From Annona cherimola (Eukaryota; Streptophyta; Magnoliopsida; Magnoliales; Annonaceae), in assembly GCA_030490835.1 (NCBI GenBank), contig CM059971.1, positions 55,848,012 through 55,912,011 on the forward strand: DNA of 64,000 nt. Direction: 5' to 3'. Below are positions 11,026 through 24,000 of this stretch, one piece after another; within the stretch, counting starts at the first letter, position 1, and each line of letters opens with the position of its first letter. The notes below the pieces were generated by a model. It was not told the DNA's origin. It was given only the letters and a program-made list of their open reading frames with translations, and did no database searches. Made by a program: the position numbers and the translations under genes.

Positions 11026-14000
11026 CTGTAGCAAAACAATCTCACAACCTTCAACTGCTGACATGGTGAGAAACAACTAAAATGATGATATATTTGATTA
11101 GAGATGAATTGGCTGAAGTAGCACGTACATCAATCAAAGCCTAGTTCAATGTTTCTGAAATAGGACGATGATAACAATCAGAAATTTTCACTGGTGAAAT
11201 CTTACTAACAACTAATGCCAGTGGCTCACTTATTTCAAACCAATTCCGAATGAAAATTGTAATATCCACTACAATATTAGTGGGATGTAGTGCGTGTTAA
11301 CACATGGTTCATAATATCTGCATCATTTCATTAATAAATCTAACATTTGAAGATGTTGAAGTGAAAATCACACCTTTTTATAACTTTCCCACAAATTCTC
11401 TCTTCTTATAGATCTTAGATTCCAGCCCAACAAATGTGTTTTTCTCTAAATTTTCAGCTCTACAATAGTCAAAATGCCCCAAGTTGCTATGTACTTTGAT
11501 TCCCCAACTAAAAAGGGATATAGGGAGAATTCTTTTTTTTTTTTTTTTTTTTTTGCGGTTGTTTTGCCGGGAGGGGGGGTGGGTGGGGGAAGGAGTGTTG
11601 GAGATGTTTAATCCTTATCTCTCACCTATAAAATGTAGGTCAATGTTGGAAATCAAATAAGTGTAGTGCAAAAAAAAGAGAGTAGAAGGGATAAGAGCTT
11701 TGAAAAAAAAAAAAAAAAAATCAAAGGTAACTTTTCATATTTATTTTCATTTGACCAATATGTACTGAGTTTTTGTAAAACCCTTAGTAAAACACCCCCA
11801 TATCTAGTTCTGGAGATGGCCAATACGAATACGATATAGCTGATTCAAGAGTGTATTTGTGATATTTGGATCAATGCATGAAACCCACTTCCACAAACAT
11901 GCTTTTGAAAAAAAAAAAAAAGCATAATTTTCTTTCCTCTTTGAGAAAGACACATTTTGTTGTTTTCTTTTTAACCTACAAAGCTACTATGATTAAGGTT
12001 CTTATTCTTTTTACACAACCTAAAAGGAGAGAATCTCAATGCTTCGCAAAGAATAAAAAGAAAATAAAATTAACCTCAAATTTCTTAGAAGGTATTAGGT
12101 TTTGTTGCTGAAAATAATTTGGGTTTGACTTCTTTGGCACCTGATCTGTATAAGTGAATCTGTGGACCCTCTTGATTTGGGACCCCTATGATGATAAATG
12201 CAGCGTTTTACATTATGCAATTGGTAAGGATGGAATGAAATAGAAATTTCCCACATCTTCCTACTGACCATTTGTTATAATTTAACATCTGAACTACAAA
12301 ATGAGTGATTTTTTTTTATTTTTACCTTTATATTTTAATTTTTTTTTATATCTTTTCATATAACTATCCTCTCTTCCTATTTTATTCTCATTTTACCCCT
12401 ATGATATCACATCAATACAATCCATTCAATTCCTACCAGTTACAAATTCCCTAATGATCTGTGAATTAAAAATGCAATCCAAACATTTCATTTAATGTAA
12501 TGTCTAATTATGTCACCAAAAATAATTAATTGAAGTCCTCTTGGTTTACATATCAATCATATGTAAAAAATTCAATGCCATCTGCAATAGCAAGATGCAA
12601 CACAGACACACACATAGAGAAAGCATAAAGATGAAAAGAACCTCATAGAATATCAAAAATAACTATGTCCATGAGCAAAAAGAATCATATCGTGACATAG
12701 CAAGGAGCAATCAGCTAAGCTAGTAGTCACCTCCCTACTCAAGGATGCTACAAACCTACATAATGGGTGTTATTCCTTGTACAAGGTAAAAGCAACCATT
12801 TGACTGGTGGTCATGTTTAAGCAGCATACTTGCTATAAGACTGCAAATGAATGCAGATGGAGAATGATTACCTTTGGTTCCTGCAGTTTTGGAGTCTTGA
12901 GTTGGGAAATGGCTTTCTTCGCATCGTATAATACTTTAATTTCACCACTTTGAACATCCTTTATTGTAATGATTCTATCAAGAGAAATTTGCGAATTATT
13001 AGCATCCTCTCTTTTGTCTGGTGAAAATAATCTTTTTACACAAAGAATGTCATAAATGATCTCATCATAATTTGCAATTATTTAGTCTAATTAAAGTGCA
13101 AGTATAAGCATCTAATTTATGAAATAAATGATTCAGTTTTACCATATTACTTCTCTCGCCTTAATATCTCTGCAGCCTCATTGACCATGTCATATGAATC
13201 TTAATTTGCATTACAGTGAACATGCGCTTTGTGTGCACATTATAGTAAATATGACCTTTGTGCCCTGATAAAGATGTGACACAGACAATCGCTCCAAATG
13301 CATTCCCCTTTAAAAGTTTTCTAGGGAACGGTAAGCAGCATAATTGATCAATTTCATTTATCTCACTGCAGACTGCAGTTTATGTAGCATTTCTTCCTTT
13401 CTTTTATTTTTTCACCTTTTCAATGAATGGCACAACAGCCACTATACACTAAATTATCCTGCGTAAACAATACAGTTAATAAATCCCTATTAATAACAGC
13501 TCTAGTTTTCGGTCAAAATCCTCCAGAGAATAACATACCTATCCCAGAATCCATCAATATCATACATCACTTCCGTTGATGAAGAATCAATAATCTTTCC
13601 CTTAACAGATCTGGAACTACCTTGAAACCCGAGGAAGGAATGGCCCTTGTAACATATGTTTGCTTCAAGTCCAGAATTCTTACATTGTATTCTTACATTT
13701 CCTGCCCAACTAACCCCCGGCACCGGGAAGAACCTCATTAGAAGCCTGGGCGTATTCATTTCATAAGTCTCCCCAAAATTCAAGAGGTTAACTTGCCTTC
13801 TTCCCTGAACTACCACTTCAACTGAAGTGCCTGAAATAAATGTTACAAAAATCCAACTTACAATTCTTCTTTTGAGGGAATTCCAAAAGTTAAACATTAG
13901 CAACATTCACATGATAAAATGACTCACTGGCCTGTTATTCCCAGGATTCTGTTTATTACAAAATGTGACAAGCCATCCGACAAGAAATCAGAAAAATGCA

Positions 14001-15031
14001 TGACACTACCATTGGATCAATATAGCAAGGAAAGTGGAAAATCAAAACTGAGTTCAAGATGCAAAAAAAAAAGTTTATTTGTCATCCTGAGATACTTCTT
14101 GGTCTTACATGCAAGGTGCTGCTCACAAATCCCAACAAGCAGTTTGCCATGCAGGATGTCAATTATTTATGAACCAGTACTATTGAGATAAAAACAGTAC
14201 CAATAACCATGAATACTCCCAGTAGCATAGACAGGAGCATATGGTTTGAAGCAAATGAACAACTACTAACCCTCTCAATGAAGGAAAGGGAAAAATTACG
14301 GACTGAAATAGAAAAAAGTTGTAATCTGACTAGTGTCAAACACATGCTTTCTTAATTGTTTCATGCCACCATTCTACTTTTTAAGTTTACAGTTGGACCC
14401 TCTTAGGGTCTAAGATGCCACAGCATATGCTGCTATTAAGATCTAAAATACATAGGCATATTGTGCATCTATATTATGGTTTAGTTGGGATAATTGTGCT
14501 ATCTCAAAGTCCAAATCGCAACAGATCATATTTTTTTAATTATTGTATACATCTTAAGGTAGTTTGCACTTTGCACTAAATACTTAATGGGGGGTCCCTG
14601 TTGGCAACAACAACAGTAGTCCTCTCAGAATTACTGGGAGGACCTCCTTTTGTTCCTGCTCGTCTTTCTTCAATTCAGGGATGGAGGTCCTGTGCCCTGT
14701 TTTCAGGAATTGAATCAGAAGTGACACATCAGATCTTGTTGCCGACATTATTAATAGTAAAATGGCGGAGACATTTGTATCTGTACAGTCAAAATTAGAG
14801 GAAGTTTCGCATATGATGATGATAGACAAGAAGAAATGTATGAGAAAAGGGAGTTGATGTGTGATGTTATTGAACAGTTTGAAGAATTTCTTGTTAAAGA
14901 ATAAAGCTGGAAAAACAGGAGGAATAACAGGGCATCTCCTTATTTCCTGGAGCATTCATAAAGAAAACAATGAAGTAGGATGATCGATATTAACAAAAGT
15001 TTAGATCATGCGCTAGACAATAATAGAATAA

Positions 15032-15072
<41 letters not shown>

Positions 15073-18000
15073 AGTGGACTGTAGCCCTCGAGTTAATCAG
15101 GACAATAATTGATGTGGATGAATATGAACAATGATGTTGGATAACCCAAGGATGGGAATTGAGGTCAGTAACATGGGAAGGAGATATTTGGGTACTTGGA
15201 TCGAGTTAGCAGGACTGTTCACAACAAAAAGACATGAGTGATCAACAACAAGCAGGCTTAGCAAAGTGCAATGGCATGCATAGGACAATGGCATACATGG
15301 GATGCATGGAGTTGAGCACTCTTGAGGATGTGGGTGGACAGCTAGAGCAAGAGGGTGGTGCAGGTGATAAAGTATGCATAGTTAAAGATACACACTAGAG
15401 ACATCGGGGGATGGCAACAAGAAGAGTATGGTGGCAGTGATGATGGTTTGGTCTGGTAAAGGTGCAAAAATGTGCTCTATAGATGTTGGGGAGAACAACA
15501 AGAGAAGGATTGTAATATGCGGATATGCATTTTACAAATATAAATTTCTTCCACCCGATTTGAATTTTACGTCTAATATCCTTACTAAAAGTAACTCAAA
15601 TGATCATTTTTTGGTACCACTAGGTTTGTGTACTCCTTTTTCAGGTTTTTATTTATATTACATTTATATTTAAAATTCTTCTTGTTATGATTTTTGTGCC
15701 TTGTATTCTGCATATAGGTTTTGTATAATAATTCACATGTGAGAGTGCATGACAAATGTGTAAGAGTTCACATTGGTTTTGTATACATATCTATAAGTGT
15801 CAATACAATAAAATATCAATTAGAGATTCAATTGGGCCCCGTAAAGGAGCCTAGAGAGAGACGCAGCAACGGACATGTAATTCCTAATTGTCCTAATAGG
15901 GGCGTAAAAGGGGGTTACCGAAGTATCTTGAATCATGATATGTGTGAAACGTCAAGAAAATGAGTATAATTAGAATAAATCATTCTAATTATATATCTGT
16001 AACTTGTTTATCAAAATGGATTCTTCTCTTTCTTGTGCATTTTCCCTGTTCATTGAAGGGCCATATCAATCTTTATTTTGTCCATGATCTTGAGTTGATT
16101 ATGGATACTTTCCCAACAAGTGGTATTAGATTGAACCAAATGTCCTAACAAGTGGTATTAGAGTCATGAAATAGATTCATATCGGATCAATGGTTCAATT
16201 GAAGGCAAGGTCGTGGTGACTGCTAATGAAAGCACATGTCTGTTGAAGTTTGCATGGATGGTTGCGATTATCACTATGGAAGTTTGCAACTTGTTCAACA
16301 ACAAGGATAGATCATGCATATCAATTTGGATTGCTAAGATTGAAAGGAAAAATCTGGTGGGCCATGAAAGATTTGAGTGGCAGATATTAGATGGCTGACC
16401 TGCAAAGCATGCCAACATGTAGCCATGAAAATTGGTTGAAGAGATTATGGTAACCATGATTATTGGCAGCACTAATCGAAGATTGGAGCAAAACAAGAGG
16501 CAGAGTTGATGAGTTTTATCACTGGACTTGAGGATGAAGACAGCGGCAGGTGCTAGTTGGGCAAATTGCCCATCGTTGTGGATGACGATGATTGGTGGGT
16601 TTTCTACTCAAAGAACAAAGATCTGATGAAGATAGGTTTTCCCATTGACAGGAAGGAAGATGACCATGGATGTCATGACTATATTTTTCGTTGTAGATGA
16701 ACAAGAATGACAACAACAGGTTGTTATTGTGTGATTTTGTGACTAAAGCAGAAATCTGATGCAGCAAATTGATGAACATCGTTAGAAAGGTGAGGTAATC
16801 ATTGGTTGGGTCTGATCAGAGATCCAATAGGTGACATATGTTAGCAATGGTAGCTACTTGTGGCGGCATCTAGGTCTTCCTATTTGGGAAGATGATGCAT
16901 CTAGTATAGTGCACCAGCAGAGTACTGAAGTGTTAGGGTAGGTACTTGAAATTGAAAATGAAAAATTAAGAAAAGTGGGAAAATAATTAAAGCAGAAAAT
17001 AGGTTTCTACTCCAGGTGTATTACAAATGTCACTTTCCTTAAAACAAAATTTGCACCCTCACAACTGTTTAGCGTTATAGCAATTTGCCCCCAGAATACA
17101 AAGAGTGAACCTAATCTAGAACGGAAACAACCTTCCTTCTAGATTTCAAACACTTGATATAAAAAAATAGGCTCTGAATAGAATTGGAAAACCCGGAGAA
17201 GAAATTCACAAAACTTCTTTTGAGAACACTAGAGAATAAGAGAATGTTTTTTTTTTTTTTTTTGATGAAAAGAATAAGAGAATGTTGGAGAGAGAAAATT
17301 TTGTTTTTCCAAGCAAATCAGACCCCTATATATGCGCCTAGAGTAAAACAACGATTTTCGAGCGTAGTACATCTCTAAATTAAATTTCATTCAATTGTAA
17401 ATCAGAAATAGTCCAATGCATTTTATTAAGTGTAACTTCAGAAATCGTCCAAAGCATGAAACGTAAATCGTGAATATCGCCAAATGCCTTTTATTTATAA
17501 AAATTCCAATATTCCCCTGTCATTTTCAAAATAAAAACCAATTCCATTCAAGCCAAGGAAATCTCATACATAGTTAAAGGTATCTGGTGGACTTGAACCT
17601 TTACTTAGTGAAAATACATCTAGATCTATCATGGTGTATAGAAACTAGGGCTTTGAACTATCGACTACATTTGATAAATCGGATATATTTCACATACAAG
17701 ATTTCAAAATTGTATCAAGTGTTTATAAAGGTGACACGTTATGATCATGTGTCGGTATCCTAGTTTCATGAGCACCTCAGAGCGAATCCACACACTCTAG
17801 ATACAGAAGCGGCTTTACTTCCAACACTTATATAGGTGAATCTATTTAAAGTACTCTATAATTAAATACTCCAACCCAAAGGTTTTAGATCCATTAACAA
17901 TAGAATACGTTCATCTTCATAAATACATTACAGAAACCAAGCACTGCCTAAGGGATGCAGAATTAAATAAATAAATATAACCAATGCTTGCAAGCTGCAA

Positions 18001-21000
18001 AATAACATATTTTGCTCATTGAACTCTAGACCTAGGCTACAAGTTTAGAGTTAAGTTTCAGTCATTGCAACTCATTACATGTGAATTTAAGTCTCATCCC
18101 TCTTGCAGTTTTTCATACCACTTCCCAAGTAAGACTTTTTATAAGCGAGTCTGCTAAGTTTTCACTTGATCTTACAAAATCAATATTTACCACTCTATCT
18201 TGGAGCAACAGCCTTACATAGTTGTGCCTCAATGCAGTATGTCTTGATTTACCATTATAAGTCTTATTGTATGCCCTTGATAGAGTTGTTTCACTGTCAC
18301 AATGCAAATAAGTAGGAGGCATTAGCTTAAGTCAAATGGGAATTTCAATTAGTAAATTTCTAAACCATTCTGCCTCTCTCCATATTGCAGCCAAGGCAAG
18401 GAACTCGAATTCCATAGTAGAATGTGTAATACAGGTTTGCTTTTTTAAAAACCCAAGAAATAGCAGCTTCCCTAAGAGTAGAAATCCAACAACTAGTAGA
18501 CATGGATTCCTCAGTATCTAGAATCCAAATTGCTTCACTGTACCCTTCAAATACAGTGGGTTCATCAATAAAATGCAATCCACAGGCAATGGTCTTTTTC
18601 AAATACTTTATAAATTGCATTCCAATATATATATCCTAAATTACTAGAGAACCTGCTAAGTGCACCTACAGTATACGTAATATCCGGTCGAGTATAATAC
18701 ATGGCATCATCAAACTTCTAATCACTTTGGCATACTTAAGTTGAGCTACAGATCTTTCATCATTTTTATATAATTTAATGTTGGGATCAAAGAGAGTTGA
18801 GGCTACACCTGTATCAAAATGGTTGAACAACTTGAGTATTTTTTCAATATAATGCGATTGAGAAAGAGAAAATACATTATCATCACTGATAATCTTGATG
18901 CCAAGAATAACATCAGCTTTACCCATATCTTTCATGTCAAAATTAACTGACAAGTAGCTTTTAGTTTCTTCAATAAATCAATGTCAGTCCCAAAAATAAG
19001 CATATCATCCACATATAGACAAATAATAACACCTCTATTTGCAGTAAATTTATTGTAAACACATTTGTCTGGTTGATTTAATTTAAACTCATTTGATAAC
19101 ACAACCTGATCAAATTTTTCATATTATTGCTTAGGTGCCTATTTTAAACTATATAATGATTTTATCAGTTTGCAAACTTTTTTTCTTGTCTAGGCATTAT
19201 AAATCCTTCAGGTGGTTTAATGTAAATTTCCTCATCCAAATTTTGCATTTAGAAATGCAGTTTTTACATCTATTTGGCGAATTCCAAGGTGATGGATAGA
19301 AGCTAAGGCCATTAATAATCTAATAGTTAAAATTCTAGCTACTGGGGTTAGGTGTCAAAGAAATTTATACCTTCCTTTTGCCTAAATCCCTTAGCTACTA
19401 ACCCAGCTTTAAATTTATCAATTGAGCCATCAATTTTTAATTTCTTTTTAAAAATTCATTTACAACCTATAGGTTTAGATCCTAGTGGTAAATCAACTAA
19501 CTTCCAAATTTCATTCCCATTATTGAATCCATTTCATCTTAGATCGCTTCTTGCCAGTATGATAGATCTGGATATTTCGTGGCCTCTTCATAAGTAGTTA
19601 GATCTCCTTCGGTATGAAAGACAACCATATGTTCCTCATTTATATTATCTCTAGATCCTTCTACTAGGTATAGCTGAAAATCAGGCCCAAAGCAATTATA
19701 ATTATCTTTCTGAGCTCTTTTACTTCTTTTTGTATTCTCATAATCATCTTCTATAAGTTTATCTTCAAATGCAGAATTATAGTTTTCTTATGTGGAACTC
19801 TATTAAAAATGTGACAAGCTGTTAATAAAGCTTCATCTCACCAACCTTTACTTAGGTTTGCGTTCATTAAATTTATCATCTCGACCAATGTTCTATTTTT
19901 CCTTTCTGCAGCTTTATTCTGTTAAGGTGTATAGGGAGTTGTTACTTGATGAATTATGCCCACATTTTCACAAAAATCATTAAAGTCACTTGACAAATAT
20001 TCACCACCTCTATCTGATTTTAGAAATTTAATAGTTTTACTGAGTTGATTTTCAACTTCAGCCTTATAAGATTTAAACTTTTTTAAGGCTTCATCTTTAG
20101 TTCTTAGCAAATAAACATAGGTATATTTACTAAAATCATCAACAAATATTATAAAATATCTTTTACCATCTCTTGTTAGGTTATTTTCTATATCACATAT
20201 ATCAGAATGAATTAAACCTAATAATTTTGAATTTCTTTCTACCTTTTGAAATGACTTTCTAGAAATTTTAGTTTGGACACAAACTTTACATTTGTTAAAT
20301 GATTCATTAGAGGATCTAGGAATTAATCATAATTTCATCATGGTGCTCATACTTCTAAAATTAATATGACCTAGTCTATCATGCCATAAAGAAGATGAAT
20401 CAATAATATAAGCAGAAGACTATGATTCATTATTCATATTCAGACGAAATATGTCGTTTACAATGTAACTCTTCCCAATGAAAAGACCACCCTTGGTAGT
20501 AATAATCTAGTCTGACTCAAATACAAATTTAAAACCATATTTGCTAAGAAGGCTAACTGAGACCAAGTTTGTGCAGATTTCTAGTACGTGAAGTACATTA
20601 GTGAGGGTGAGTGATTTTTCAAAAGTCAGCCTTAGGATATGGGTAGTAGATGAATTACTTATGAATAGATTATTTCCATTATTACCAAATTCATAGGTTT
20701 TAAACTGACTCCTATCTTTGCATACATGCCTAGTAGCTCTGAAATCAAGCCACCAGGTCTGATCATCACTCACAGCACAAATTTCAAAAATCATGGTAAC
20801 AAAATTTTCTTCAGTCACATGTGCCTCAAGACTTTTTTGAATGTCATTCTTCTTTTTAAGAAGACTACACTCCCTTTTCAAATGTCCCATCTTTTTACAG
20901 TAATAGCAAGGTCCATTTCTCTTCTTAGCAATAGTTTTATTGGTATTTAAGTTAGATTTTCTAGAGGACTGATTATTACTAACTATCACTTTGTTTTGAG

Positions 21001-24000
21001 TTTCAACCACGTGAGCCTTAGATTAAACTTGTTCTTCTTTCTTGTCATGTTCTCTTGATTTATCTTTACTATGAAGATTAAGAGCAAAATCATCTAAACT
21101 CAAGGATCCTTTCATTTGTTTTAGACTTTTGCAGTGGTTGTTCCAACTAGAGGGTAATTTCTCAATAATAGCACCAACAAGAACAGATTCATCCATCTTA
21201 CTGCCTTGTGACCCAACTCGATTGACGATATATTGAATCTCATTAACTTGATCAAGAATTGATTTATCATCAGTCATAGTGTAATTAATGAAATTGCTTA
21301 CTAAAAACCGTTTGACGCTTGCATCATCACTACTGTATTTGTGTAGAAGCGAATCTCAAATTTCTTTGGCCGTATTTGCATCTTGGTATACTTCAAATAG
21401 CAAGTCGGATAGCGCTTCAATGATATACCTTTTGCAAATATAGTTGTTCATGTCTCACTTCGCTCTTCAGCGTTGATCTTGCAGCGTTTCATCTTTTTTT
21501 CTTCAAATCTCAGCAAGGTGAGGATGTAAACAACTCTAATACGAGTCAAGAAAAAATGAAGTTGTTGTCTCCATCTTTTGAAATTGATACAAACATAGCA
21601 GTCCAATCTTGGGACATTAAGCTTTGTAGGCAAAACGGATGATTGGGGGGCTATTTATTAATAACAGAAAGAGATAAGATCAGAAAAAAATTGTCTTAAG
21701 AATGTTAGGGCAGGTGCTTGAAATTGAAAATGGAAAATTAAGGAAAGAGGAAAATAATTAAACTAGAAAATAGGTTTCTACTATAGGCGTGTTACAAACA
21801 TCACTTTTCTTAAGACAAAATTTGCGCCCCCACAGTTGCTTATGGTTATAGCAATTTACCCTCAGGATATAAAGAGTGAACGTAATCTAGAACAGAAACG
21901 GCCTCCCTTCTAGATTCCAAACACTTGATATTAAAATAATAGATCTCAAATGGATTTGAAAAACAAGGAGAAGAAATTCACAAAACTTCTTTTGAGAACA
22001 CTATAGAGCAAGAGAATGTTGGGGAGAAAAAATTGTATTTTTCCAAGCAAATTAGACACCTATATATAGGCCTGGAGTATACCATTTAAAACAACGGTTT
22101 TCAAGCGTTATAGTCTCTAAATTAAATTTCTTTCAATTGTAAATCAGAAACAGTCCAATGCATGTTATTAAGTGTAACTTCAGAAACTGTCCAACGCATG
22201 AAACGTAAATCGTGAATACTGCCAAATGCCTTTTATTTATGAAAATTCCAACATGAAGCAGTACATGTGTGGCCTAGATTTGATGATCTTAGGATCACAT
22301 TGTGGTGTTCTAGTTGTGAATTCCCATTTTTTTGGGTGCTACAATGGTGGTGTTAGATCAGGCAAATTTTGCTTCAATGTGATGGATCTAATGAAGTGTA
22401 CAAATGAATAGACTTTTGATGAGATTTCGGTGTTTAGATCTAAGCAATTGAGGTGTTGTAATTCATGCGGACGATCCAAATCAAGATGATACTACATGGT
22501 TCGATGTGGTCAAGTTAGATCATAGAGATCAAGGTTGATCAAGATGAATTAAATTCGATCTAGTTTGACATGACAATTTGTGAGAAAATGCAACGTAATC
22601 ACATGGTTGATGTTGCATAAGAACAACTCATATCGAGGTGGAGCAATTGTAATTGTCATAAAATAATAATTTATGAACATTAATGCAGAGCGTTGATAGA
22701 TAGTCATTAGCGTGCAGCAATGCGCTCTTTAAAAAGAATGCAGAAGCAGAAGACATGAAAGAGAGAATGAAGGTTGTCGAGTTGAAATTTGGAAAAAAAA
22801 AAACTTACGAGATTCTCAGATCCATTCCAGAAAATCCTTTCGTGGGAAGAATGAAAGAGAGGGGAGGAAGAAGAAGAAGAACTATTTTGATTTTGACTTT
22901 TGAAGGAAATTTTGTAGAAACCCTCCATGAATTTGTGATGTTGCAAAATGATACCTATTTTGAAGAAATTATAGAAAAACCTAAATCTTGATAGAAAATT
23001 TACGAGAGATATTTTTAAAAAGAGTATTATAGAGTACCCTCCTGAACTGTTGAGAAATTTCATAAGGAAATTCTCAAAAAAATTGCAGAAAGCCCCCAAG
23101 AATGAAATATCTTACAAAAATATCCTATATTGGCTAGAAGTTCATAAAATAGTCTTTGGAAAATATTTTACATAAAAAATCCTATTTCCAAGTGCCAAAG
23201 AAATACTAGCAGTAGCCTAAACTAACAAAAAGTGGTAATACATGAGCCATCCAAATTGTTTTTGACTTGGATTTTACTAGAGATGTCCGATTTTAATGAT
23301 TCAACTGTCTATTCCTTGTTTTAAAATATTCTGGACTTGTTAGACGAATTAGATTGACCAATAGAGATTGTTTTCATATAATAAGATTGGACTATCTTAT
23401 AAATAATGTAATCCCACCCTATTATGGTTCATTATGTAATTTTAAGTTGATGTAAATGGAATTTTGCTAAATTTAAGGAATTATCTTTGTTAGCTTATGA
23501 TTTAATAAGCTAAGTGTGGTGGAATAAAAGAAAATATAATTATGATATAATTTGATAGTAAAGATGTTGGAGCTAGATGGTTAGTATTGATTTATGTGAT
23601 TATAGTGATGTGACCATGATTATCATACTAAAATGCACTTAAAGAATCTATATAACTATTTTACGAATTTTGAGTAAAACAGAATAAGACCAAATTTATA
23701 TGATATAAAATTCCAAATAGTTGGGCTTATGGAATTTATAAATACGAAAAATTTTAATACTGAATAGTAAACATAATCTTAGAATAAATGATTGATTTTG
23801 GAATAATATATTCTCATAGTGGGTGAGTGAAGCAAAGATATATTGAATCTGGATAATCTTGAGGGAAGTACAAGGTAAGTAGAACTTTACTTTGAACTGA
23901 TTTAATTATTTTGAGTATTTTCCAGGCATGTATGTTTTGGATGTTGATGATTCGTATTTTCGTTGAAATGATTAAATTTGATATCAAATTTGAAACTTGA

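Larger units (their letters stand above)
16931..22253 (-). mobile_element. Degenerate Ty1/copia retrotransposon
   Basis: Complete-ended 5.3-kb copia element on the minus strand (the same direction as the host gene). The 3' LTR is 16931-17511 and the 5' LTR 21703-22253; both run TGTTAGG...CCAATA/CCAACA in plus orientation. A perfect 5-bp target duplication TGAAG sits at 16926-16930 and 22254-22258. A polypurine tract (minus strand CAGGGGAA, plus 17512-17519) adjoins the 3' LTR. Domain order in the minus direction is gag, CCHC knuckle and protease, integrase, reverse transcriptase, RNase H, the copia order. All frames are broken. LTRs differ at many positions, so it is old and immobile. Confidence 0.9.

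Noticed and set aside
11532..11600. Poly-T plus G-rich run as a processed pseudogene tail
   Set aside because: No upstream gene-like sequence and no flanking target duplication; treated as simple sequence.
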